Source: Lutibacter profundi
Lineage (GTDB): Bacteria; Bacteroidota; Bacteroidia; Flavobacteriales; Flavobacteriaceae
Direction: 5' to 3'
Assembly: GCF_001543325.1 (NCBI RefSeq)
Contig: NZ_CP013355.1
Location: 1,084,001-1,148,000 of the forward strand
Length of the DNA stretch: 64,000 nucleotides
Part shown: positions 7,008-14,939 of the stretch, piece after piece
Numbering within the stretch: position 1 is the stretch's first letter
How the letters are laid out: every line of letters starts with the position of its first letter
Program-made: the position numbers and the translations under genes
Notes under the pieces: generated by a model
Databases searched by the model: none
What the model was told of the DNA's origin: nothing
The model's input: only the letters and a program-made list of their open reading frames with translations

Positions 7008-9212
7008 TTATTTTTTTGGATGCACTAAAGTCATTTCGTCAATTAAATTTTTAGCACCTGCATATTTATCTATAATAAATAGCACATACCTAATATCTAC
7101 CATAATGTTTCTACAAATAGCAGGGTCATAATTCATATCACTCATAGTTCCTTCCCAAACCCTATCAAAATTTAAACCTATTAAATTCCCATAAGCATCA
7201 ATTGTTGGACTACCTGAATTTCCTCCTGTTGTATGATTGGTTCCTAAAAAATTCACAGCCATTTTCCCATTTTCACCATATTGTCCATAATCTTTTGATT
7301 TGTATAAATCTTGTAATTTTTGCGGCACATCAAATTCGTAATCATCTGGAACATACTTTTCTATTACACCTTCTAAATAACTAACTGGTTCATAATAAAC
7401 AGCATCTCTTGGTTTGTAACCTCTAACTTGCCCGTAAGTTACTCTAAGTGTACCATTAGCATCTGGAAAAAACCTTTTAGTTGGAAATACTTCCATCAAG
7501 GCTTTCATATACTTTTTTTGAACTGCTGAAATTTGCATATTTAGCTGTTGAAATTTAGGTTCAATTTTATTATAAAAAGTAGTGTGTAATTCTTTTCCAA
7601 ATTGATAACCTATATCTGCGTTTAATTTTTGTGAGACTTCTTTTCCTGAGCCAGATAATAATTCTTTAACACCTTCAAAAGATGTTATTTTAGAATTTGT
7701 ATAAATATTATTTGTAATTTTTGTAAAAGAAGTATCTTTCATAACTGAAGGCACAAACTCTTTTGGTGTTTTTTTAGCGTATAAGCTAACTAATTTTTCA
7801 AATACTGGTTTATCTACCTCTGCACTATAATTTTTGAAAATTCCTTTTAGTTTGGCTAAAGTAGCTTCTCTTGATTTTTCAAAACCTTGTTCCCCACCTC
7901 TTAAGTAAGCTTGTTCAACTTGAAACATCCTGAAGGAAATACCCAATAATTCAACATTTCTATAAACAACTTCTACCCAGTAATCTCGAGCTAATGAGAC
8001 GCTTTCAATTTCTTTATATAATTGTTTAAAATCAGGAAGCAATGTTTTGTAACCTTCTAAATCTTTTTCAATAACTATTTTAGAAAATTCTTTTTCCAGT
8101 TCACGCTTTTTTTCAATGGCGTTTGATTTTTTAATCCCTTGATTTTCTCCAATCCATTTTTTCCAATAGTTAGCAATTGAAGCAAATTTAGATGCGTATT
8201 TTATTTTTACAGCCTCGTTTTTACGCATATATGAATCTACTATTTTTAGAGCATTTTCTCTTATTTCAATTTTTGCAGGGTTTAAAACATTTACAATTTG
8301 GTCAATTCCTACTGCTGGTAAATACTCATTTGTACGACCAGGGAAACCAAAAACTAGTGTAAAATCGCCTTCTTCAACACCATCTAATGAAATTGGTAAA
8401 TAATGATTGGGTGTATATGGCACATTCTCTTTTGAATATACTGCGGGTCTATTATTAGCATCCGCATAAATTCTAAACATAGAAAAATCACCTGTATGCC
8501 TAGGCCACATCCAATTATCTGTATCTGCTCCAAATTTACCAATTGCTGTTGGTGGAGCGCCTACCAAGCGTATATCTTTGTACACTTCAGTTATAAACAA
8601 TAAATATTGATTGCCTTTATAAAATGACTTTACGTTTGCTTTTTGCCAAGTTTCTTTTGTTGCATTTGCAGTTACCTTATTAATATTTTGATTGATTAAC
8701 TTCATTTTTGAAACTTCATCCATAGTATCTGAAACCCCTGCAAACACTTCTGAAGTTACATCATCTATTCTTTTAATAAAAGTAACCGTCATATTAGGGT
8801 TTGCCAATTCTTCCTTAAAACTCTTTGCCCAAAAGCCATTTTTTAAATAATCATTTTCAATAGATGAGTGTGACTGGATTGCTCCATAACCACAGTGATG
8901 ATTTGTTAACAACAACCCTTTAGGTGAAATTATTTCAGAGGTACAACCTCCATTAAAATGTACAATTGCATCTTTTAAACTTGAATTGTTTACATCATAA
9001 ATATCTTTTGCCGTTAATTTACTGCCTAATTGTTGCATTTCTTGCTCATTAATTCCTTCTAATAATGAAGGAATCCACATACCACCTTGAATATTTCTTG
9101 CATCTTGAACTATTGGTTCAACAGGGCTTATAACTATTTGTGTTGTTTCTTGTACAGTTTTACAAGAAACTGCCATAATGGCTATTAATAAATAAAGTTT
9201 TAAATTTTTCAT
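7008..9212 (-). CDS. S46-family dipeptidyl-peptidase, predicted DPP11 (Asp/Glu-specific)
   Basis: 734 residues, the usual S46 length. A lipoprotein-like signal (MAVSC, Cys17) is followed by the chymotrypsin-fold triad: His106 in TNHHCGYG, Asp in DTDNWMWPRHTGDF and Ser666 in GGNSGSP. S46 enzymes remove dipeptides from peptide N-termini in the periplasm. Eighteen residues after the catalytic Ser is Arg684 (NFDRVWEG). In characterised members Arg at this place gives Asp/Glu specificity (DPP11) and Gly gives DPP7 activity. It is transcribed divergently from the DUF819 gene. A TATATTTG box lies 21 bases upstream of its start. Confidence 0.9.
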   Translation of the reverse strand: MKNLKLYLLIAIMAVSCKTVQETTQIVISPVEPIVQDARNIQGGMWIPSLLEGINEQEMQQLGSKLTAKDIYDVNNSSLKDAIVHFNGGCTSEIISPKGLLLTNHHCGYGAIQSHSSIENDYLKNGFWAKSFKEELANPNMTVTFIKRIDDVTSEVFAGVSDTMDEVSKMKLINQNINKVTANATKETWQKANVKSFYKGNQYLLFITEVYKDIRLVGAPPTAIGKFGADTDNWMWPRHTGDFSMFRIYADANNRPAVYSKENVPYTPNHYLPISLDGVEEGDFTLVFGFPGRTNEYLPAVGIDQIVNVLNPAKIEIRENALKIVDSYMRKNEAVKIKYASKFASIANYWKKWIGENQGIKKSNAIEKKRELEKEFSKIVIEKDLEGYKTLLPDFKQLYKEIESVSLARDYWVEVVYRNVELLGISFRMFQVEQAYLRGGEQGFEKSREATLAKLKGIFKNYSAEVDKPVFEKLVSLYAKKTPKEFVPSVMKDTSFTKITNNIYTNSKITSFEGVKELLSGSGKEVSQKLNADIGYQFGKELHTTFYNKIEPKFQQLNMQISAVQKKYMKALMEVFPTKRFFPDANGTLRVTYGQVRGYKPRDAVYYEPVSYLEGVIEKYVPDDYEFDVPQKLQDLYKSKDYGQYGENGKMAVNFLGTNHTTGGNSGSPTIDAYGNLIGLNFDRVWEGTMSDMNYDPAICRNIMVDIRYVLFIIDKYAGAKNLIDEMTLVHPKK

Positions 9213-9232
9213 TTCTTTATAATTTTACGTAA

Positions 9233-9240
9233 CAAATATA
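9233..9240 (-). promoter_or_regulatory. -7 box for the S46 peptidase gene
   Basis: On the minus strand this reads TATATTTG, an exact TAnnTTTG box, 20 bases before the peptidase start codon. The nearest TTG upstream is 26 bases away, slightly longer than the usual spacing. Confidence 0.45.
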
Positions 9241-9315
9241 GTTAACCATTCTCATATATTTAAGTTCAATATTCATTAAAAAAAATAGTATTTTAGCCAA
9301 AATTTTTAAACCCGT

Positions 9316-10617
9316 ATGGATACAACGCCTTTTATTACACAAGATACAATTGCTTTTGGAATTATAATGCTAACTCTTGGTTTTGTTTTTTACACTTCTT
9401 CTAGCAAAAATAGCTTTTGGTTAAAATTTTATAAGATAATTCCTGCTCTTTTAATGGCGTATATGCTCCCTGCTATTTTTACATCAATAGGAATTATAGC
9501 TCCTGAATGGGAAACGATTAATGAAGCTGGAGTTATGGTAGATCACAAATCAAAATTATACTATGTAGCTAGTCGTTTTTTATTACCTGCATCTTTGGTA
9601 TTAATGACTTTGAGTATGGATTTAAAAGCAGTTTTTAACTTAGGGCCAAAAGCTTTAATTATGTTTTTAACAGGTACCGTTGGAATTATTATTGGAGGCC
9701 CAATTGCAATTTTATTAATTTCATTAGTGTTTCCTGAAACTGTTGGAGGTGCTGGCCCTGATGCTGTATGGAGAGGATTAGCAACATTGGCAGGAAGTTG
9801 GATTGGCGGTGGGGCAAACCAAGCAGCCATGCTTGAGATTTATGAGTACAACCCTAAGAAATATGGAGGAATGGTACTGGTAGATATTATTGTTGCAAAC
9901 TTATGGATGGCTATTTTATTAATTGGAATTGGAAAATCTAAAGCCATTGATAAATGGTTAAAGGCTGATACTTCTGCTATAGAAGAATTAAAAGAAAAGG
10001 TGTCTGCATATGCCTCAAAAGTTACTAGAAACCCTACTTTATCAGATTTAATAATTATTTTATCTATCGCATTTACCGTTGTAGGTTTTTCTCATTTTGG
10101 AGCAAACTCAATCTCGTCATTTTTAAAAGATAATTTTGAAGCTGTAAGTGACAAAAGTTCTGCCTTATCTTCTTTTGGTTCTCAATTTTTTTGGATGATA
10201 AGTATTGCAACTTTCATTGGAATTTTACTTTCATTTACAAAATTTAAAAAGTATGAAGGTGCTGGAGCAAGTAAAATTGGAAGTGTGTTTATTTACATAT
10301 TAGTTGCAACCATAGGTATGAAAATGGATTTAGGAAAAATATTAGAAAACCCCGGTCTAATATTAATAGGGCTAGTTTGGATGACCATTCATGCGCTGTT
10401 ATTAATTACAGTTGCAAAAATAATTAAAGCGCCTTTCTTCTTTTTAGCTGTTGGAAGCCAAGCAAATGTTGGTGGAGCTGCCTCTGCTCCTATTGTTGCT
10501 GCAGCTTTTCACCCTGCTTTAGCTAGTGTTGGAGTGCTACTTGCTGTTTTTGGCTATGTAGTTGGTACTTATGGCGCCATGTTAACCGCCGAATTAATGC
10601 GCATTGTTGCACCTTAA
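9316..10617 (+). CDS. DUF819 family integral membrane protein
   Basis: 433 residues, almost wholly hydrophobic, with about ten to twelve membrane segments. The Gly-rich signature AGSWIGGGANQAAM (about residues 159-172) and the later repeat-like block VGSQANVGGAASAPIVAAAF identify DUF819 (YjcL-like), distant relatives of sodium-coupled carriers with an inverted repeat. A transport role is likely but the substrate is unknown. It is divergent from the S46 peptidase, so a link to uptake of peptide products is possible but unproven. Confidence 0.85.
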   Translation: MDTTPFITQDTIAFGIIMLTLGFVFYTSSSKNSFWLKFYKIIPALLMAYMLPAIFTSIGIIAPEWETINEAGVMVDHKSKLYYVASRFLLPASLVLMTLSMDLKAVFNLGPKALIMFLTGTVGIIIGGPIAILLISLVFPETVGGAGPDAVWRGLATLAGSWIGGGANQAAMLEIYEYNPKKYGGMVLVDIIVANLWMAILLIGIGKSKAIDKWLKADTSAIEELKEKVSAYASKVTRNPTLSDLIIILSIAFTVVGFSHFGANSISSFLKDNFEAVSDKSSALSSFGSQFFWMISIATFIGILLSFTKFKKYEGAGASKIGSVFIYILVATIGMKMDLGKILENPGLILIGLVWMTIHALLLITVAKIIKAPFFFLAVGSQANVGGAASAPIVAAAFHPALASVGVLLAVFGYVVGTYGAMLTAELMRIVAP

Positions 10618-10660
10618 ATTCATATAAAAAGTAGATATTTGTAAGTATAAAATAATTTTG

Positions 10661-11359
10661 ATGAAAAAAATAATTAGTTGCATTGTTATTGTTAGCCTTT
10701 TAATTTCTTGCGGAGAAAGTAAAAAAGGAAGTTTAACTGTTAAAGGAAACATTCGTGGTTTAAAAAAAGGAACTGTGTATTTACAAAAATTCAAAGATAC
10801 GTTACTGGTTTCTGTAGATTCAGTTCAATTAAATGGCGATAGTAATTTTATACTTGTTGATAATATTGAGAACCCTGAAATATATTACGTTACACTTAAT
10901 AAAAATGCCAATCAAAAAATTCCCTTTTTTGGTGAGAAAGGCGAAATTACAATCACATCAAAACTTGATAAATTCCAAACTGCAGCTAAAATTTCAGGTT
11001 CTTTAAATCAAGAATTGTTAGACGAATATAATGCAATGGCAAAAAAATTTAGTGGAAAACAATTAGACCTAATTAAAGAGAAGTTTGAAGCACAAAAAAA
11101 CAATGACACCGCCTTAATTTCAAAAATCAAGAAAGAGGAAACTAGTTTAATTAGACGAAAATATTATTACACTACAAACTTTGCCGTAAATAATGCTAAA
11201 TTTGAGGTAGCTCCATACATTGCTTTAACTGAACTTTACTATGCAAACATTAAATTACTTGATACAGTGAACAATTCACTATCAAAAAAAGTAAAAGCTT
11301 CTAAGTATGGTAAAGAATTAAACGAGTTTATTGAAGGCATTAAAAAAAATGAAAAATAA
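10661..11359 (+). CDS. DUF4369-type lipoprotein
   Basis: 232 residues. The ATG at 10661 is preferred over an in-frame TTG one codon earlier. The signal peptide ends in a good lipobox (LLISC, Cys17). The N-terminal domain (GSLTVKGNIRGLKKGTVYLQ, then DTLLVSVDSVQLNGDSNF) matches DUF4369, which in Bacteroidota often precedes a thioredoxin domain. Here the chain stops without a thioredoxin CxxC, ending in a charged helical region. It is therefore an outer-envelope lipoprotein of unknown role. It may share a transcript with the DUF819 gene 43 bases upstream. Confidence 0.75.
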   Translation: MKKIISCIVIVSLLISCGESKKGSLTVKGNIRGLKKGTVYLQKFKDTLLVSVDSVQLNGDSNFILVDNIENPEIYYVTLNKNANQKIPFFGEKGEITITSKLDKFQTAAKISGSLNQELLDEYNAMAKKFSGKQLDLIKEKFEAQKNNDTALISKIKKEETSLIRRKYYYTTNFAVNNAKFEVAPYIALTELYYANIKLLDTVNNSLSKKVKASKYGKELNEFIEGIKKNEK

Positions 11360-11382
11360 TAGTTGATACATAAAAATATAGG

Positions 11383-11511
11383 AGGCTGTCTAAAAAGTGT
11401 CATTCTGAATGTAAATGAAGAATCCCTTTGAAATTAAACACTTATATATCAAGATGTTGAGATTTTTCACTTTGTTCAAAATGACAAGTATAATTGCTTT
11501 TCAGACAGCCT
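11383..11511. repeat. 129-bp palindromic element (MITE/REP-like)
   Basis: Both ends begin, on their respective strands, with AGGCTGTCT(A/G)AAAAG. Further in, both carry GTCATT(C/T)TGAA followed by a GAA-AATC block. The two arms are therefore imperfect inverted repeats of about 30 bases around an unrelated centre. It carries no open frame. Elements with this look are dispersed in flavobacterial genomes. In RNA the pair could also fold as a terminator between the lipoprotein and the sigma factor gene. Confidence 0.65.
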
Positions 11512-11586
11512 ATTTTTTATTTATATACTCAAACTGTAACATTTTAATCATAAAACACACCTATCAATAGCATACAAATTAACCTT

Positions 11587-12081
11587 GTGACCAAAGACCT
11601 TGAACATAAATTTATTTCTGAGTTTCAACAGCATCAGAATATAATTCATAAAGTTTGTAGAATTTACACAAATAATCAAGAAGCTCACAATGATTTGTTT
11701 CAAGAGATTGCCATACAACTTTGGAAAGCATATCCAAAATTTAGAGGAGACTCAAAAATAAGCACTTGGATGTATAGAATTGGTTTAAATACCGCAATTA
11801 CATTGTATAGAAAATCTAAAAGAACTATAAAAACTCAAGATTTTGATAATGTTTTATTTCGTATCCAATCAACTAGTTATGATGATACAGAAGAAGAACA
11901 ATTGAAGTTAATGTATAAAGCCATTTATCAATTATCAGATATCGATAAAGCATTGATTTTCTTGTACTTGGAGGATAAAAACTATAAAGAAATATCTGAT
12001 ACAATTGGTATTTCAGAAGTGAACGCAAGGGTGAAGATGAATAGAATTAAAACTCGATTAAGAACAATATTAAATCCGTAA
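11587..12081 (+). CDS. ECF-type sigma-70 family RNA polymerase sigma factor
   Basis: 164 residues starting at GTG; no ATG lies upstream in frame. Region 2 is visible (NDLFQEIAIQLWKAYPKFRG, then STWMYRIGLNTAI). Region 4 is the C-terminal helix-turn-helix (YKEISDTIGISEVNARVKMN). Such factors direct RNA polymerase to a small regulon and are usually held by a membrane anti-sigma factor. The next gene, three bases downstream, encodes a four-helix membrane protein that begins with a soluble helix, so it could be the partner. Confidence 0.85.
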   Translation: MTKDLEHKFISEFQQHQNIIHKVCRIYTNNQEAHNDLFQEIAIQLWKAYPKFRGDSKISTWMYRIGLNTAITLYRKSKRTIKTQDFDNVLFRIQSTSYDDTEEEQLKLMYKAIYQLSDIDKALIFLYLEDKNYKEISDTIGISEVNARVKMNRIKTRLRTILNP

Positions 12082-12084
12082 ATT

Positions 12085-12720
12085 ATGGATGAATTAGATT
12101 TATTGAAAAAAGATTGGAAAAAGCAGGGTGAAAAATTTAATGAATTATCTTATAGTGAAATCTATAATTTAATTCATAAAAAATCATCTTCTGTTGTAAA
12201 ATGGATCTTTATTATTTGTATTGCCGAATTTGTTTTTTGGGGACTAATTAGCTTACTAATTCCAGATAGTTTTTTAGAAATTTATGAAAAGTTACATCTT
12301 AAAACAATACTAAATATATTTTATGTTATCCATTATGTAGTAAGTGGTGTATTTTTATATTTATTTTATAAAAACTACAACTTAATATCTGTTATTGACA
12401 ATACACGTTTATTAATGAAAAAGATAATAAAAACACGTAAAACTGTAAATTATTATGTGTATTATAATATTATTATGTCGGTCATCTTGTCACTTATTGT
12501 CAACTTTGTTATGTTTTCTAAACCTGACCTCTTAATGCAAGTTATGAATCCTAAAAATCTTGTAGTTAATACTGACAAATTTTTTACTATTATGCTAATT
12601 GCCCAAATTATTGGTTTAGCTGTAACCATTGGTTTGCTATGGCTCTATTATAGAATTATTTATGGTATTTTACTTCGGAAATTAAATAAAAATTTTAAAG
12701 AGTTAGAAACTTTAGAATAA
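12085..12720 (+). CDS. Membrane protein, possible sigma-factor partner
   Basis: 211 residues. A short soluble N-terminal helix (MDELDLLKKDWKKQGEKFNE) is followed by four membrane segments at about 39-60, 74-94, 123-145 and 166-189. It is not a recognised anti-sigma domain, but it is separated by three bases from an ECF sigma gene and has the N-in, multi-helix plan of anti-sigma-like proteins. The function is an inference from position. It converges on the AIM24 gene; no terminator was seen between them. Confidence 0.65.
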   Translation: MDELDLLKKDWKKQGEKFNELSYSEIYNLIHKKSSSVVKWIFIICIAEFVFWGLISLLIPDSFLEIYEKLHLKTILNIFYVIHYVVSGVFLYLFYKNYNLISVIDNTRLLMKKIIKTRKTVNYYVYYNIIMSVILSLIVNFVMFSKPDLLMQVMNPKNLVVNTDKFFTIMLIAQIIGLAVTIGLLWLYYRIIYGILLRKLNKNFKELETLE

Positions 12721-12759
12721 TATTTAACATACTAAAATATTTACTAATTTTAAAACTTA

Positions 12760-13560
12760 CTATATTCTATTATCTCCATCTAATAAACTACCTATTCCTC
12801 CTAAAATACTACCTTCTCCTCTCGTTTTATTCCCCGTTTGAGGAGCTAAAGCTAAAATTCTGCCCGCCAACCTGCTAAAAGGTAAAGATTGCACATACAC
12901 AATTCCTGGGCCTTTTAAAGTTGCGAAAAACAAGCCTTCACCTCCAAAAACTGTATTTTTAATTCCGCCAACAATCTCAATATCATAATCTATATCTTTT
13001 GTGAAACCAACTACACAACCGGTATCAACTTTTAAAACCTCTCCTGTTTTCAATATTTTTTTAGACATATTTCCTCCTGCATGAATAAAAGCCATTCCAT
13101 CTCCTTCTAATTTTTCCATAATAAAACCTTCTCCTCCAAACAATCCTCTTCCCAAACGTTTTGAAAATTCAATACCTACACTAACTCCTTTAGCTGCACA
13201 TAAAAATGCATCTTTCTGGCAAATAAACTTCCCTTCAACTTCACTTAAATCAATAGGTATAATTTTACCAGGATATGGAGCTGCAAATGAAACTCTCTTT
13301 TTGTTACTGCCAACATTTGAAAAAAGGGTCATAAACAAACCTTCCCCTGTTAATAACCTCTTACCTGCTGAAAATAGTTTACTCATAATCCCTTCTTCTT
13401 TATTAGAGCCATCTCCAAAAATAGTTTCCATCTCAATGGCATCATTCATCATCATAAAACTACCAGATTCAGCAATAACACTTTCTTTTGGGTCTAGTTC
13501 AATTTCAACAAATTGCATTTCTTCACCATAAATTTTATAATCTATTTCATGTGCATTCAT
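12760..13560 (-). CDS. AIM24 / TIGR00266 family protein
   Basis: 266 residues. The Gly-rich beta repeats (EMETIFGDGSNKEEGIMSK, GLFGGEGFIMEKLEGDGMAF, KNTVFGGEGLFFATLKGPG) identify the AIM24/TIGR00266 family, a tryptophan-attenuator-like beta barrel whose bacterial role is not known. No signal peptide or membrane segment is visible. It ends the chain with GEGSILGGIGSLLDGDNRI, as many members do. The DUF4442 gene lies 14 bases upstream, so both are probably cotranscribed on the minus strand. Confidence 0.85.
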   Translation of the reverse strand: MNAHEIDYKIYGEEMQFVEIELDPKESVIAESGSFMMMNDAIEMETIFGDGSNKEEGIMSKLFSAGKRLLTGEGLFMTLFSNVGSNKKRVSFAAPYPGKIIPIDLSEVEGKFICQKDAFLCAAKGVSVGIEFSKRLGRGLFGGEGFIMEKLEGDGMAFIHAGGNMSKKILKTGEVLKVDTGCVVGFTKDIDYDIEIVGGIKNTVFGGEGLFFATLKGPGIVYVQSLPFSRLAGRILALAPQTGNKTRGEGSILGGIGSLLDGDNRI

Positions 13561-13574
13561 AATTTTATTCTAGG

Positions 13575-14036
13575 TTATTTTTTAGATTTTAATTTTAAGC
13601 TCCACTCATATTTATAAGCTGAAACTTGATCGCCTTTTTCATCGATACCAACAGAATTCATTGAAATTGTTTGTCCTTCTCCTGTTTCAATAGTTCTTTT
13701 AAGAGCCTCATCAATCAAATTACCATCATTACAAGTAAATGTGATTAAACCAACCGCCTTCTTTGTAAAAGTTCCTGAATGATTGGTCACAAGCATAGAA
13801 ATTTTTTGACCACTTTCACTAATTTTCTTGATAACAATAGCTCCTGTTGAAAGCTCTGAAGCCATTGATTGTACAGCAAAATACATAGAATTAAATGGAT
13901 TTTGATTTATCCATTTGTATTTTACAGTTACAACTGCTTTTTCATTATCAATCTCTTTTAATTTCACTCCACACAAATACGCTGATGGTAATTTAAACAT
14001 CAAAAATCGCTTCATATTTTTTACAGTAACTTCCAT
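13575..14036 (-). CDS. DUF4442 hotdog-fold protein, possible thioesterase
   Basis: 153 residues with the DUF4442 pattern: a basic start (FLMFKLPSAYLCGVKLKEID), then VTVKYKWINQNPFNSMYFAVQSMASELSTG, where the central helix of a hotdog fold is recognisable. Hotdog proteins of this group are thought to hydrolyse acyl-CoA, but no activity can be assigned. A start at the Met seven codons in (MKRFLM) is equally possible. It is upstream of and probably cotranscribed with the AIM24 gene. Confidence 0.75.
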   Translation of the reverse strand: MEVTVKNMKRFLMFKLPSAYLCGVKLKEIDNEKAVVTVKYKWINQNPFNSMYFAVQSMASELSTGAIVIKKISESGQKISMLVTNHSGTFTKKAVGLITFTCNDGNLIDEALKRTIETGEGQTISMNSVGIDEKGDQVSAYKYEWSLKLKSKK

Positions 14037-14132
14037 ATAAGTTTGTACTAATTTTTCGACAAGTTAATTAAAATAATTGAGCGTAAATAACTATTTTTTT
14101 GTTAAAATTATGTTAAATTATAGTACTATGTA

Positions 14133-14164
14133 TTGCACATTACTATCTTTTATACATATATTTG
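14133..14164 (+). promoter_or_regulatory. Bacteroidota-type promoter of the DUF4870-PadR-PspC operon
   Basis: TTG at 14133-14135, 21 bases, then TATATTTG at 14157-14164 fits the TTG-N17-23-TAnnTTTG consensus exactly. It lies 27 bases before the DUF4870 start codon. Confidence 0.65.
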
Positions 14165-14191
14165 CATAGGAGATTACCATAATCGAAATTT

Positions 14192-14563
14192 ATGATTACA
14201 CAAAACGATAAAAATTATAGTTCATTAACTCATCTTAGTAGTTTTTCAGGGTGGTTTTTCCCATTTGGAAATATTATTGTACCACTAGTATTGTGGTCTG
14301 CAAAAAAAAATGAAAGTTCATACATTGACACTCATGGGAAATCAGCTGTTGACTTTCAGCTAAGTTTACTTTTATATGGATTTTTACTTACTTTATTATT
14401 CATACCAATTGTTATTTTTACTTTAGGATTGGGTTTAATAGCAATTATTGTAGGTGTTATACCTGCAATACTCTTAAAAATTGCCTTAATTATTATTGCA
14501 AGTATGAAAGCGAGTAATGGAGAGTTTTACAAATACCCATTTACCATAGAGTTTATTAAATAA
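14192..14563 (+). CDS. DUF4870 small membrane protein
   Basis: 123 residues. The order SSLTHLSSFSGWFFPFGNIIVPLVLW, then a polar segment ending SAVDFQLSLLLYGFLL and two further hydrophobic stretches, is the DUF4870 signature of three to four membrane helices. The role is unknown; members often travel with PspC or GIN-domain genes, as here. It lies 34 bases before the PadR regulator and is the first gene after a good promoter. Confidence 0.85.
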   Translation: MITQNDKNYSSLTHLSSFSGWFFPFGNIIVPLVLWSAKKNESSYIDTHGKSAVDFQLSLLLYGFLLTLLFIPIVIFTLGLGLIAIIVGVIPAILLKIALIIIASMKASNGEFYKYPFTIEFIK

Positions 14564-14597
14564 CTATATGCTTTTAAATTATTAAATCTCAAAACTT

Positions 14598-14939
14598 ATG
14601 AAGATAGAAAACACAAAAGCTCAAATGCGAAAAGGAGTTTTAGAGTATTGCATACTTTCAATATTACAACATGGAGATGCTTACACTTCTGAAATTATAT
14701 CGCATTTAAAAGATGCAAAATTACTGGTTGTTGAAGGAACTGTTTACCCTTTACTAACTAGATTAAAAAATGCAGGTTTACTCAGTTACCGCTGGGAAGA
14801 ATCAACATCAGGACCACCAAGAAAATACTATGCATTAACAGAAACAGGTAACTTTTTTTTAAAAGAATTAAACACTACTTGGAGTGAACTTGTAAAAGCC
14901 GTAAACTTAGTAACTACCAATAAACCAACTACAAAATGA
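14598..14939 (+). CDS. PadR-family transcriptional regulator
   Basis: 113 residues with the winged-helix core of PadR proteins: KGVLEYCILSILQHGDAYTS, LLVVEGTVYPLLTRLKNAGL and the wing SGPPRKYYALTETG. PadR repressors respond to small molecules or phenolics and usually control their own operon. Its last codons overlap the next start by four bases (ATGA), so it is made together with the PspC protein. This is the common arrangement of small PadR genes with envelope-stress proteins in Bacteroidota. Confidence 0.9.
   Translation: MKIENTKAQMRKGVLEYCILSILQHGDAYTSEIISHLKDAKLLVVEGTVYPLLTRLKNAGLLSYRWEESTSGPPRKYYALTETGNFFLKELNTTWSELVKAVNLVTTNKPTTK

Noticed and set aside
9561-9830. Open frame on the minus strand inside the DUF819 gene
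   Set aside because: It is antisense to a well-supported membrane protein, with low-complexity Pro/Ile/Ala content that mirrors the sense codons; similar antisense frames at 16763-17032, 50672-50920, 56802-57266 and 61073-61348 were also left out.
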